Source: Gorsachius magnificus
Taxonomy: Eukaryota > Chordata > Aves > Pelecaniformes > Ardeidae
Assembly (NCBI GenBank): GCA_034008185.1
Contig: CM067082.1
Coordinates: 87,295,684-87,359,683, forward strand
Length of the DNA: 64,000 nt
Reading direction: 5' to 3'
The position numbers and the translations under genes were made by a program. Shown here piece after piece: positions 13,862 to 26,063 of this stretch (its first letter is position 1; each line of letters starts with the position of its first letter). A model generated the notes under the pieces. It made no database searches and had not been told where the DNA came from. It saw nothing but the letters and a program-made list of their open reading frames with translations.

Positions 13862-13920
13862 TTTCCTGGTTAAATGTACTTTCCTCATTAAATGTATTGT
13901 GTATTTCCTCGTTAAATGTA
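13862..13920 (+). repeat. Triplicated 17-bp motif TTTCCT(C/G)(G/A)TTAAATGTA
   Basis: Three copies lie at 13862-13878, 13880-13896 and 13904-13920, differing only at positions 7 and 8. Start-to-start spacing is 18 and 24 bases. The 1-base and 7-base spacers make this an irregular direct repeat rather than a simple microsatellite. Each unit holds an ETS-like AGGAAA on the minus strand beside TTAA. It may be a decayed minisatellite or a clustered binding site. Confidence 0.8.
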
Positions 13921-14401
13921 GCACAACGTGCTCCAACTTCATATCATAGAGGCAAAGACAAACGCTTGATCACTAAGTCCTGTACAGTCCCCATGTGACG
14001 CAGTTTTCTCCTATCAGTGATAACTCTGTTTTGGAAGTTAGTTACGCAAGTGTGAGCACCAAAATAGGGCATCCGAATCCCCCCCTTGGGTACTAAGGTT
14101 AGAAAGCAATACAGAGACGCCCATTTCATCTGCTGATCTGGACAACAACAGTGTGGATATTTTGGTCATTCTGTTAAAAACATAACTGATGTGAAAGAGA
14201 GGACATTGTAAATATATTAATACAGTGAGAGCTTGCTGGGGCATTACTGCCTTAGAACGTGTTCTTAAAATCCACTCATATTCCAGACAATTTGCAATCA
14301 CAACACTTCTGCCATTTCTAGATATAACCTAAACCAATTAATTGTCCTTTTTCCTCACATTAAAACACTGTTAATTGGGAAAAGGCAGAAAAAAAGACAA
14401 C

Positions 14402-16002
14402 AAGGTAAGGATCACAGAAGGCTAAAAACAGGATTACAACACTGGCTTTCAGCAGAGCAGACTTTGGCCTCTTCTGGGATCTGCTTGGAAAAATCCCATA
14501 GGAAATGGCTCTGGAGAGAAGATGGGTCCAGGAGAGGTGGTTGATTTTCAGGGATAACTTTCTCCAAGCTCAAGAATGATCTGTCCCAATGGCAAGAAAT
14601 CAAGCAAAGGTGGCAGGAGGCCTGCACGGATGAACAAGATGCTCCTGAAAAAATTCAAACATAAAGAGGAATTGTACAGGAGGTGGAAGAAGGGGCAGGT
14701 GACCCAGGAGGAATATATGGACACTGTCTGAGTATACAAAGATTGGGTAAGAAAAAACAAAGCCCACAAATTGAATCTCATGAGGGATGTGAAGGGCAAC
14801 AAGAAAATCTTCTGCTAGTATGTCACCAGCAAAAGAAAGACTAGGGAAAATGCAAGCCTTCTGATAAATGGGACAGTTGATCTGGTGACAAAGAACAGGG
14901 AATAGGCCAAGGTACTCAATGCCTTCTTCATCTTGATCTTTATTGGTAAGACTGACTTTAAGGAATCCCAGGTTCCTCAGACCAGTGGGAAAGTCCCAGA
15001 GCAAGGAAGACTTACCCTCAGTAGAAGAGGACTGGGTTAGGGAACATTTTAAAAAATGGACATACATAAATCCGTGGGATCTGATGGGACGCACCCACAA
15101 AGCTGGTCAGCCTCACCTTCATCCCTGAGAAGGTGTAGGAGCAAATCCTCCTGGAAACCATTTCTGAAAATATGGAGGAAAAGAAGCATGCATTTATGAA
15201 GAGGAAATCATACTTCATGAACTTGATTGCCTTCTGTGATGTAAGGACTAGCTTGATGGATGAGGGGAGAGCAGTGGTTGTTGTTTATCTTGGCTTTAAT
15301 AAGACTTTTGACACTGCCACCCATAACATCTTCATAGACAAATTGCTGAAGTACAAGTTAGATGAGTGGACAGTGGGGTGGACTCATAACTGGCTGAAAC
15401 GCAAGGCTTGAACAATTTGCATCAGTGGTACAAGGTCCGTTTGGAGGCTGGTCATAACATTCTCATTAATAAATAATAGGACCCAGTGCACTCCCAGAAA
15501 GTGTGCAGATATACAAAACTGGGAGTAGCTGATACACCAGATACGTGTGCTGCCATTCAGAAGGTTGGGACCAGTGGGAACCTTACGAAGTTCAACAAAG
15601 AAAAGTGCAAAGTCCTGCACCTGAGAAGGAATAATCCCAGGCACCAGTACACATTGGAGGCTGACCAGCTGGAAAGCAGCTTTGCAGAAAAGGACCTGTG
15701 GGTCCTGGTGGACACTGAGTTGACTATGAGCCTTGTAGTCATTAAGCAGAGCACTGCTAGCAGATTGAGGGATGTGATCCTTCCCCTCTGCTCAGCCCTG
15801 ATTGCACACATTTGGAGTGTTGGGTGCCGTTCAGTGTAGGGTGATGAAGGGGTTAGAGCATCTGTCATATGAGGAGAGGCTGAGAGAGTTGAGACTGTTC
15901 AACCTCAAGAAGAGCAGATGCAAGGGTATCTTACCCAGGGGGCTTGGACTAGGTGGTCTCCAGAGGCCCCTTCCAACCTCAATGGTTCTATGATTCTGTG
16001 AA
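14402..16002 (+). mobile_element. CR1 non-LTR retrotransposon (LINE), decayed ORF2 plus 3' end
   Basis: The stretch matches the recalled sauropsid CR1 consensus in the forward orientation: the ORF2 segment before the reverse transcriptase (14.43-15.1 kb), RT motif A region near 15285-15335 (FNKTFDTATHN, where the family has SKAFDTVSHN), the FNKEKCKVLHL block near 15590-15620, the AEKDLWVLVD block near 15685-15715, and the 3' terminal GGTCTCCAGAGG-CCCCTTCCAACC followed by TCTATGATTCTGTG at about 15950-16000. It is dead. Stops and frameshifts are frequent, the first catalytic Asp of motif A reads Gly, and the FADD catalytic motif near 15503-15514 has lost its second Asp. Segments are missing near 15468 (RT motifs between A and FADD), near 15810-15840, and near 15930 (3' UTR). 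The start is 5'-truncated; about 14402 is the earliest point where similarity is convincing. Confidence 0.93.
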
Positions 16003-16902
16003 GAGCTTCAATACAAATACTCCCGTTGCCAGGTAGTAACAGTTGATTTTTGTGAGAGGAAAATACTTTTGTTTTACATTAAATACTTTGTTCACTGAGA
16101 ACCATGCAGTTATTTACATTAGCACTGATAAAATAGGAGACTCCCAACTCACCTTTAAGTTAGGAAAAGATCAGTGTTAAGGCACAGTGGCATTCATGAG
16201 GCCATTTATCATTTTTGTTGATGATTATTTGGGAATAAAACACAGATTTCCTGACTCCAGCACTAGCATTCCTCTCCAGGAGGAAACGGCAGTGAACATT
16301 TGGCTACTCTCATGTACAAGGATTTTGACTTCTGGCAGAGAAGCACACTCTCGTTCCTTGGCCTTTATTAAAGTTTAAAAGAAGTGTTGACTTTTTCCTG
16401 TATTTCATGCTGAGGAGGGAAGAAAAAAACTTCTCTCTGAGCTGACCTTTAGGAGATGTTGTGTTGCCTCAAGCCCTGTCATTAAACATAGCAGCAAGCA
16501 CTAATGTTTATGATAGAATGTTAAAAAAGGATCTAGACAATAGGAGCCCCTCTTTATTTTTTCTGCTGCACCCTGCTGTCCTAAAAATATATGTAAGTTA
16601 TCCAGAGGCACTTAGTATTTTGTATGTATGCACATAGAAGAATCATAATAATTATTTGTTAGCATCTGTGGATGTTCTAAAAATCAAATGCATCTCATCA
16701 GGACAGGTATCAAGCAGCACATGTGGTTTCAGTACTGTTTTGCTGGTCTGTTTAGATCAGTAAAACTTCAGATGCTGGTTTCCCTTTTGCCCTCTATGCA
16801 TTACAATCAACAGCGCAGGGTGAAAAAAGGTAGAAAAAAATACTTTCTTCTGCCAAATATCTGCTGCCTTCATAAGATCACATCTTCTGATTTTTTCTGA
16901 AA

Positions 16903-16918
16903 TTTTTTTTTTTTTTTT
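16903..16918. repeat. Poly(T) tract
   Basis: A run of 16 T. It could be the reverse-strand tail of an old retroposed sequence, but no body is recognisable next to it. Confidence 0.9.
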
Positions 16919-17515
16919 GGCACATTTAAGGCCTGAAAGCAGTGACCCTGTTGCTAAGCAACTGAGATGCTTAGGCCTCAGCCCTGGTGGTTGAGATGAA
17001 AAAAGGTCAATTAATGTGGCAGGCCTGTCTTTATCAATATGCTACTGTGGCACCAACTTTTATTTCTTTATAGTAATATATCATAATAAGTTTTGTAGGT
17101 CTTTATACTGCGGTTCTCCTTTTGAATAAAAGCATAACTAAGACTTGAGGGTATGTCTGATATAACAGAAAATGTAACCATAAAAAAAAGAAACCCAGAA
17201 TAGAAATCATCTGACTGCTGACTATCCTGCTGTGCTGCCTGAGGCAGTTACACATTTCCATTGAGTTATTTTATGATCAGGCCAGTATGTTATTGAAATA
17301 TTATCTCTTTAGCCTTTCTCATTCTGATAAGAAATGACAGGCTCTCAGAACAGTAATACACATGGAGAACAAAATATGGAGCTATGGAGAAAATTCAGTT
17401 GGGGTAAGGAACAGCAGCTCGAGCATATTCCTATTAAAACTTCCTCACCACTCTTTTGTGTTGGATTTTTAAATAACTGTCCTTTTTTTATTCCAAAGTG
17501 AGCATCAGAAATCTT

Positions 17516-17557
17516 TACTACTAGTGCTGCTACTACTGCTAGTACTACTACTACTAC
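17516..17557. repeat. Compound (TAC)n/(TGC)n triplet repeat, interrupted
   Basis: TAC and TGC units alternate with TAG interruptions (TACTACTAG, TGCTGCTAC, then TAC units). It is the same unit type as the array at 4.08 kb but shorter and more degraded. Confidence 0.85.
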
Positions 17558-18180
17558 AAAATTTTGTCGAATAATTTAGCTGTATAAACTACTTGCTATA
17601 TGGAAACTCTCCCTCATTTGGAAACACTTATTTTAAAGGGCAGTCAACTGCTCATCACTGTTTTTTTAAAGCATTTAGAGATGTAATCTAAAATCCATTG
17701 ACTGTTCCTACTGTCCTCATCTAGCTGTTGATCAGGCTCCTGACTGCAAAGATCTTCCTCTCAGGAAATTATCAGAGGTAAACGCTGCATGGGCTTCTAA
17801 GGAGGAGGTTGCTGGCAGTGGCTCTGGTCATTTTGGGATCAATGGGTGGTAAAACCAGCCACCTGCCTCTCTTCCAGGGTGCATGGTGTCCAGGCTAGTG
17901 TCAGCAGGGGCCGCCTCCTTTCCCACATACTCAGGGTGGGATTGAAGAAGCACCCTGGCTGCCTCTGGAAGCAGTGGTTTATAATTTGGCAGCACCGTCT
18001 GCATGGTGAAGGCACTGCCAGCAGGGTAAGGTCACGCTCCCATTCAACAGCTGCTACTGGGATGATCAGTGCTCAGATAAACTGCCATAAGGAGAAACCA
18101 ATTTTTACATAGTTATTTGAAAACGCAGAATGCTTTGCTTATATTACTGATCATTCTTCTTTTCCAAGTGCTATTAGGGT

Positions 18181-18218
18181 CACAAGAAAGCTTAGTCCTC
18201 ACAAGAAAGCTTAGTCTT
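18181..18218. repeat. 19-bp perfect-to-near tandem duplication
   Basis: CACAAGAAAGCTTAGTC plus two bases occurs twice in direct tandem (18181-18199 and 18200-18218), differing only at the second-last base. This is a local replication-slippage type duplication. Confidence 0.92.
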
Positions 18219-21200
18219 CCTTATTTTTGGCAGTTTTGTCTACCCAAACACTGCACTATCAAGAGTGATGCTCAGTGCAGATGTTGATGGACTGGGAGTG
18301 CCATTTCTTGCCCACGCTTTGCCCTTCCTTCAAGCTTATCCTGTTGCCTGTGGCAAGAAAAAAGGGGTCTGAGCAAGGTCCAAGTACTTAATTATGTATT
18401 CATTCCTGCAGTAAACAAGGATTGCATCTAGTTAATGATGGTGGTTTCCATGAGTGATCCTTATGGGTGAGATAGCAGGGGAGAGGCTTGGTGAGGTTCT
18501 TTCTAACACCTGCTAGCATCCCGTCAAACTACCCAGTTCTGCAGAAAATAAGATTTAAAAGCCAGAAGAGGCACCCTGCTCCTAATGCTATAGCCACTCC
18601 AGAGAGACAGCCTCTAGAAGACCATTTTTGGCTGTCAGATGAAAGAAATTCAATCTGCAGTCCTTTCTATCTTATTTGCAGGCACTTCATGATTTCAGGT
18701 ACATAAATGCTACCTTGTTAATTACTCTTTATAGATAAGAATAAAACTAAAGGTCTCAATCCCTGTTTTGAAAGCATGACTATCCCTTCTCTTCCCCACA
18801 CATCCTACTCAAGTTAAATAATTTGCTTTCATGAAATCCTTCCTGACTTTACATTAATGTGAGACTAGACTCAAGGCCTATAGTTATCCTGGTTCAGGGA
18901 GTGGGATTTCATATTCCCTCTGTTCTTATACCCCATGTACATAATGGTATAAACTGACCTCCAACTAATTTGGAACGAGGACTCTCAGCTGTTCAGCCTG
19001 GTTCCCCTGCAGTTACGATGCTCATGTGTGTTTTACTTCCTTGTTTTATAGCATTAATGGAGAAGCAGATGTTGCCTTCCTCCCTGCAAATGCTATACAG
19101 TGAATCATCTTAGCCTCTCTCTAAAATTTTAACTTAATGGAGTCCTGGCATTTGTGATGAGCTGAGGAACTTAATTTTATAGAACAACCTATTGAACAAG
19201 CTGTTCTTGGACATTCCCATCTCAACTAAATGTTAAAAGTATTAAAATTCACATTAGCACAAGAGGAAATTTTGCATGGGTAATCCTTTAATACAGTGTT
19301 TTATGGCTCTATTAGCTGCACAGCAGCTGGTGACATGATGAATTTAATCCATTAAAAAATTCAGTAAGAGGTTTAAAAGTCAGCTTTTTAAAACATAATC
19401 TTGCTGCAAGGAAAGAGAACTTCTCCTCAGGGCCAGAGACATGGTGAGTTCACAGTGTGGCAGGTATATGAAATACACCTGCATGACAAGCTTTCATATG
19501 CTTATGGTTTCACACCTAGCAGAGAGCTTATGGTGATGAGAAAGAACTCAGGAGCACAAGGGAATTCTTAAAGAGCATATTCAAGTAATGCTTCTGTCCA
19601 GCTTTCTCTCCATCTTTCTTTCTTTTTTTTTCTGTTAAAGGATTTAATACCGTAGAGTTAAAAGGTCGCCTTTCTGCTTCTTATGTATGTATTCCATACA
19701 AAGACCATAGCACAGGAACTATTTACTTCTCTCTTGAAGATTCACTACCTGCCAAATCCTGGTAGAACTAGAAAATTCCTGTGTTTTCTACACAAAGAAA
19801 AATTACAGATTTCTGAAAAGCCCTTTCTTTTTCTTGTTTTTGATACAAAGATAGAAGTTAACATGTTTGTGTGTCACATATGTTTTATAAATGTGTATGA
19901 GCACACAGTCTTGCCAAGTCATTATTTTACCATGATATTTAATAGCCTGCTTGAGCAAGCTCCTACAGCCACATAGATTTAGTAAAACTCTGAGCTTCCA
20001 TTCAATAGCTTTTCTTAAAAACTTTCTTTGCAGATGCAAAGAACCCCTTGAAAACATGACTTCAATTTCTACAGGCTTGTAACCTAAAAAGTTAATAAAA
20101 AGTACCTATAAATTAATTATTGTTGTTTTAAGATGCATGAATTTTAGGACATTTTAATTATTTTAAGAGCCCTCTTCTAACACTGTTGGCAGTGTTATTA
20201 TCATACATTCTTACTCTTTGCCAGTTATCTGAAATCAGCCCTTTATGAAATTAGACTGCTTAAAATTAATTTAATTTGACTGTGCAGTAGTGTCAATCAT
20301 GGTTTCCCCATACAAATATTCCACCAATATCTACATTCTCCTGGATGCCTTGTTTTGCCAGATGCAAATACATTCCAGCTTCCCTTCCCAAACACTCACC
20401 TTTGTTAGGTTTCCCTGGGGAAACACTAAGTGTGCTTTAAATCAGGGTAAGCACATTTCTTTATGTAACCCCATTGGTAAATTTTACTTATTGTACATCT
20501 GATTATGGTCTATGATGTAGTGTTGCAGATCATAAAACAATAAAGGACACTTAAATAATTAATCTGGTCTTTAGCCAATGCAACTATGCCAAGCGAGACC
20601 CCACAGAGCTTCAGTAACATTGCCATTTAAATTCTTTATCAAGGTTAAGAAAAAGTCCAATGGCATAAATTGCTTTTCTTCTGTGTATCCCACTCCCTCT
20701 TCCCTCTGCCTGCAGAAGTAGTTGAGGTGAAAGTGAGAAAGATCTGTACAGAGGCGATATACTCAGATTGATTGAAAGCAAAACTGAGGGAAACATTTTT
20801 TGTTCATTGTATTTGATATTACATGACATAATTTTATTTGATTTTCCTCTAATTGACTTTGTGCTTCTTACATTTCATCTGGGTGCGTATAAAGGTAAGC
20901 TTCATTGCAAAATGAAGTTGATTGATAGAAAGAAACTTCTGAAGAATTTGCATTCACTAAAAAACCCCAACAGGATAATGTGTGTTCTAATTTGAGCTAA
21001 ATAAAGGCATATCTACATACTATACTGATGCCTGCTGTTGTGCATTAGCTATGCCTGTACTCAGAACAAATTCAGGACTTACAGTCTAGGAACCTCCAAA
21101 GACAAAATGTAACTGCTATGTGTAGATATGCACTAGCTAAAGGTTAAGGAGATTCATTCATAGAAAGCAATTATAGCATCCAACTTCCTTTCACCTTGTT

Positions 21201-22408
21201 TCTGGGGGATCTTTCATCGTGTGCTTTCTGATCACTTGGAGACTGTATTTCACTAAATAACCCTCATGTAGATACTCTCTTTTGCAACTGCTGCACACAT
21301 CCACTGTACTAGGACGGGTAATATGACAGGGTCTTTCTCACATTTTGGGAGAACCTTTCTACATGAAGGTATGTATAATGCTGCATTACAGTGCCCTTAT
21401 TTCCCTTCTGATTCTAAATTCTAAGTCTAAATTGGGGTGGGGGTGTGCCTGTATGTGTGTATTAGACCCCATTCTGGCACCACATTTGTTTTGCAGATGT
21501 TTTTATGGCTATGCCTGACATTATTTCTCCATTGTTACTGGCTGTCTTTTATTTTGTCACATCTTTTGAAAAGCTGCCCTCAGTGCAGTGAGTTGAGAGG
21601 GTCAACGTGGAAGAGTGTCTCTCGTATTAAACTGACGGTTATCTTGATGTGTACATCTAATCTCCAGAGTGTACTAGCAGGATGGTAGGTATATTTAATA
21701 ATCACAGACCACCTAGTTGGCTGTCCTTAACAAAATCCTGAGCTTTTGCAAAGGACAAAGATACTCTAAAAAGAAAGAGAGATCAAAATAGCAGGCAAAA
21801 ACCTGTTTAGAAGCACACACACTCCTCAAGATCTCTGCCATGCTTTTCCTTAAAACCTATTTCCTGATAAATTGGTGTGAAGGTTGCAACAGTAGCTGAG
21901 AGAACGCATTGTCCTTTGTCCCCTCAAGTGCTCTGACCGTTTAGAATGTACCAATTTGCATGGCTTTTTTTGGTTTGTTGATTACAGTACTGTGCAAAGC
22001 AATTAACATCTCCAAGAGCCCAGAATGAGCTTCTTTGAGATGAACATAATTAACACAGAAGTAAAAATCTAAACTCAAACTATACTAAATCACCACATAC
22101 AGTGCAATTAGTAAAGAGAGAAATAACTTATTTGCCCTTTTAGAGACATGAAACTTGTTATAACACACCCTTAGCTATGCATTATATTTAAAATTGGATT
22201 TTTCAGAGTAGCATTTACTGGCAAACTTGATTCCTCTTTCCTTGCTACAGTGTGTATCACAGATGGCTGATTTATAGCTATTCAAATAACTCACTGTATT
22301 TCACACTTTCAGTATCAATTATTTTTAAAATAAGATTTTGATGCAGGGCAGCAAAGAGTGAAGAAAGATTTAGAACAGCCAGAATAATCCGTTCACATAA
22401 TGCTTTGC

Positions 22409-22456
22409 ATATATATATGTGTATAAATATACACAGACACATGCATACATACATAC
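22409..22456. repeat. Mixed (AT)n / (CATA)n simple repeat
   Basis: Alternating AT is followed by GTGTATAAATATACACAGACAC and ends in CATACATACATAC. The array is interrupted and low-complexity. Confidence 0.85.
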
Positions 22457-22508
22457 AAGCTTTGCATTTAAAAATTGTGAAAACTTGATAAAACATCAAT
22501 TAATAAAT

Positions 22509-22585
22509 GCCCACATCACCTCTATGAGGTAGACATTGTTATTACACTGAACATACACAAATAACAGGGAAGAGTTTATCAAACG
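22509..22585 (-). mobile_element. MIR/L2-like remnant
   Basis: CTCTATGAGGTAGACATTGTTATTA corresponds to the reverse complement of the conserved MIR/L2 3' segment (CCTATGAGGTAGGTATTGTTATTA in the recalled consensus), and a degraded counterpart of the following AAACTGAGG-AGAGGTTAAG block may be present. Short and old; MIR and L2 cannot be separated here. Confidence 0.5.
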
Positions 22586-24022
22586 TAGGTGGGAGGTTCT
22601 TCATGTTTTTATTATTGACACACACAGATTAAAGTGTTTCCTGTATAACAGAAAAGTATGTGCCTATAAGCAATTTCTGAAAACATGCATTCTACTTATT
22701 ATAATAATAAAATATTACAACCTTTATTTTATCACTGGAACTGTCTGATGTGGAGAAGAGCATTTTAAAGACTTCTTATACCACTTCTTTGCTAATGTCA
22801 TTTAACTTTCTTTTAAGTTTAGGTTGCGCGTTCTTTCACATTTTTCATTTGAACCATGTTCTAATTCAGTGTGACAGTTTTGCCTTTTTGGCAACTCCAT
22901 TTTGTGGAAGAAAACAGTAAGAATATTGTTATATTAGTTAATGCTACAATTTCAGATATCTCTTGTTTACCACTTATTGAAAAACTTTCCTAACTTTAAG
23001 ATCATAAATTATCCCTTTAAACTTTATGTAAAACCAAAGTAATAGTTTTGATTTGACAAAAGTCATTGACTGAATCATCTCTGAGGACTGCATTAAAAGG
23101 AGAACTCTGAAAGGTGAGACAAATATGACTATTCACACTGCTTTGTGTTAGCAAGTTCTCAAGTGGACTAGAAACAAACAAAAAAATTACTAAATTTTTA
23201 AGAAAAATCCCAAACTGTCTAGAAAAGACAATTTTATTAGTATGTGTTCTTATACAGGAAAATGTCTTTGTTAGGTATAATTATTTATGCTAGTGATTCT
23301 AGAAATAAAACCTGGATTTAAAAAAGCCTCAGAATAAAACAAAATAGATCTATTGTTATAAAACTTAGTTATATTAGATCAGAGCAACTTGGTATTTTCA
23401 AAGTTTACATTTATTCTAAGTATCTGCTTCTCATTTATGATGTCATTTTGACATCAAATTAACGTAAGCTACCTTTACAAAGGTAAAGTAGTGCAAAAAG
23501 CCACACATGAAAGGAGAAACAAGGCTTAAAAGTTATTTAAATTACTATGTTTCTGTCTTAATTGCATCACCTCAGGTAAGCAGTTAAGTATGTGCAGCCA
23601 CCATATGCAATTTGAACAGTACCTGCCCATGGTCTCAGCTCTTATTGAACTCCTTACTGCAAGTGTCCAAACATATGAGTAACAGGGTGGGGATATATTT
23701 TTTTTTCTTTCAGTCTTCTGGACCACTTGCCTGGCAATTTGTTCCTTGTAAGTTAACCCTTTAGGTTGTTTTCCCTAAAACCAAGTTTCAAGACCACTGA
23801 GTAGCTACCAGGAGGGGCACAGTCAGAGGCTCCCTGCCTTTATGAAGGACAAACTGACAAGAATATGTTTCTATAATCTCTGCTTCCTGATGTTTCTCTT
23901 CCAGATGAGAGGAGAGGCAGTGATCAATGATTTGCATAGCCTTCTTGTCAATGCCCCATCAAAAATAACTCTATTGCGGTCAAACAGCCTAATCTAAAGC
24001 ATGTGGGAGGTAGGTAGGTACT

Positions 24023-24062
24023 AGTTTTGCCATCTGTAAAATTAGGATGTTAATATTTAGCA
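24023..24062 (+). mobile_element. Possible MIR fragment
   Basis: TTTTGCCATCTGTAAAATTAGGATGTTAATA resembles the MIR segment with CCCCATCTGTAAAATGGGGATAATA. Only about 30 bases can be followed, so this could be chance. Confidence 0.35.
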
Positions 24063-25754
24063 ATAACACAATTTTATAATGATGAAACAAACAATGTTTG
24101 AGATGTTTTTAAAAGAGATTAAGAGGTTAAAAAATTGCTCTTACTAAACAAGTATTCTGAGGTAAGCAACCTCCATATGCATTATGTCAAAAACATTTAG
24201 CAACAACTTATCTACAGTAGCTGGAACAGTATAATGTGTAAGGAAGGCATGGAAATAGTTTACTATGGCTAGCTAATGAAGCCTCTAAAAAGCTGGTTTT
24301 CTTTGTGAAGAACCACAAACCATCAGTGACAAAAAGGATCTTTTAAGTTGTCAAGAAAGGCCACAAAGGTACTGCAGAAAAATAAGAAGCACCCTGAAAA
24401 TGGCTCAAAAAAGAGGATGTGGAATCTCCCACCTGTGAAGGGGCAAACAAAGCAAGCAGTGAAAAAATGAGAGCTGACATGTGTGTCATACATCAAGAAG
24501 ACAGAGTGGATAACAAGAACTGACATGTAGGAGGACGCCTTTGTCAAATTGCCAGAAGTTCCAGAGCTTGGGACACCTTGCTGAAGGCAGATGAGGTTGG
24601 GAAAGATGAATGTGCCATGCCACCTTTCAAAGGTCAAGGCTATGCAACTGCATCGGTGAAACACCGCCACAGCTGCCACACAGTCTAGGTAGAGAAAGAA
24701 AACTTCCATTCCTTCCTGCAACACAAAAATTGAAGGGAAATCTAATAATTAGCCTATTACAAGATAGTCAATCATTTAACTACTGAAAATCAGGGGAGAC
24801 ATATTCTAATCTCATTTCACTTGAGAAATCCTGTTGCCTTTATTGGCAGAATTTGTGCCACTGATGGGAAATCTCTCATTCTGACTTCAAGAGCAGTTGT
24901 TCTCTTGCGGCCTGATTCATTAAGTTAATGGGACACTTTCTCTTGAGTCCTCTGAGAATAAGATCTGTGCACTGATAAATCTCAGTAGTTTCAGAAGTTC
25001 ATCTAATCAAAGGTGATCTGAATGTCTTCCATCCAATTACTGCACCAAAGACAATCAGTTTCATAACACTTCCAGATACTGCTTTTTCAGCTGGGCCCAT
25101 CAAGCCAGGAAAAACAGTTCCTTGCACTTTACTGTACATCTGCATCCTTGCCTATAGCTCCTGCCAACCCAGAAGGAAAAAGGACAGGCTGGGGGGAAGG
25201 GGAGGAGTAGAACAGTATCTTTTATGCCAGTACAAAGAAGTGGGTTTAGAGTTTGTGAAAGATTCAGCGTTTGATGTCATTTTGTCTAAATCACTACAAC
25301 CATTTCTGGATTTTGAACCCCAAAGTGCAAAATCCCTTTTTGTGAAAAGTCAATGTTTTCTCCTTTTCCATGATATCTTCCTCACAGACATTGGTCTGGT
25401 ACTTCCTTGTCACTCTTTCCTCACAATTTTCACCTTTCTACCCTTCACGCCCCCCTGTTTCTCCTAAATAACTAATATATATATATGGCAGTTTCTTCTG
25501 TTTGTTTATTTGTTTCCATTATCAGGGATGCTGTCTCTTCTGTACACTTACACTGCCCGTGACTGCCAGGTTTAGACAGCTACATATATCTGAGGCACCC
25601 TCTCGTGACTGGAAAAAGGTCAAAGTGATCTTTGCTTGTGATACACAGTAATTCATTGTCTTTACATTCCAAACTATGACCAAGACACTACATTTTGCTA
25701 TGTATTTTATGATGTTTAATGTACCCATGTGATATTCAGGAAAGGTCTTGCAAT

Positions 25755-25800
25755 AAAAGCAGTAATCCCCATTTTACCAATGAAATTTAAATCAGGAAAA
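25755..25800 (-). mobile_element. Possible MIR/L2 fragment
   Basis: AGTAATCCCCATTTTACCAATGAAA matches the reverse-strand MIR/L2 word ATTATCCCCATTTTACAGATGA with few changes. No longer alignment is visible by eye. Confidence 0.4.
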
Positions 25801-26063
25801 CCCACCTGCTTTATACTTTCCTAGCATTGGTGATTAGATTATATTATGTGCATGGCAGTGTAGTGGAAAATAGGCTAGTTTAAATTGATATATAAGCAGT
25901 CACACTGTTTGTAGGAACTCAATGCAGACTTCACAGTTCTTTGTCATGCTATCTTGCATTGCTTGTCTTTATCTGCAGCACTGGGCAGCTCTATGTTTCT
26001 TGAGAAGCACTGGAAACTAAGTATTGCTCAAAAACAAAGGGAGGGTGCCTTGCTTGTCAAATT

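Larger units (their letters stand above)
16003..22508. other. Unique non-coding DNA, no gene seen
   Basis: About 6.5 kb with no recognisable exon or classified element, apart from simple repeats listed separately. The GC-richer patch at 17.76-18.05 kb carries an 88-codon plus-strand open frame without any domain. Confidence 0.65.
22586..26000. other. Unique AT-rich non-coding DNA, no gene seen
   Basis: No supported gene. The stretch at 24.3-24.7 kb is open on the minus strand for 133 codons but shows no domain. Two weak MIR-like fragments are listed separately. Confidence 0.6.

Noticed and set aside
14600..15100. 166-codon open frame on the minus strand
   Set aside because: It is antisense to the CR1 ORF2 segment and has no domain; the repeat explains it.
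24323..24724. 133-codon open frame on minus, Phe/Cys-rich
   Set aside because: The hydrophobic look comes from the reverse complement of A/G-rich DNA. I tested the plus strand for a processed pseudogene and recognised no protein.
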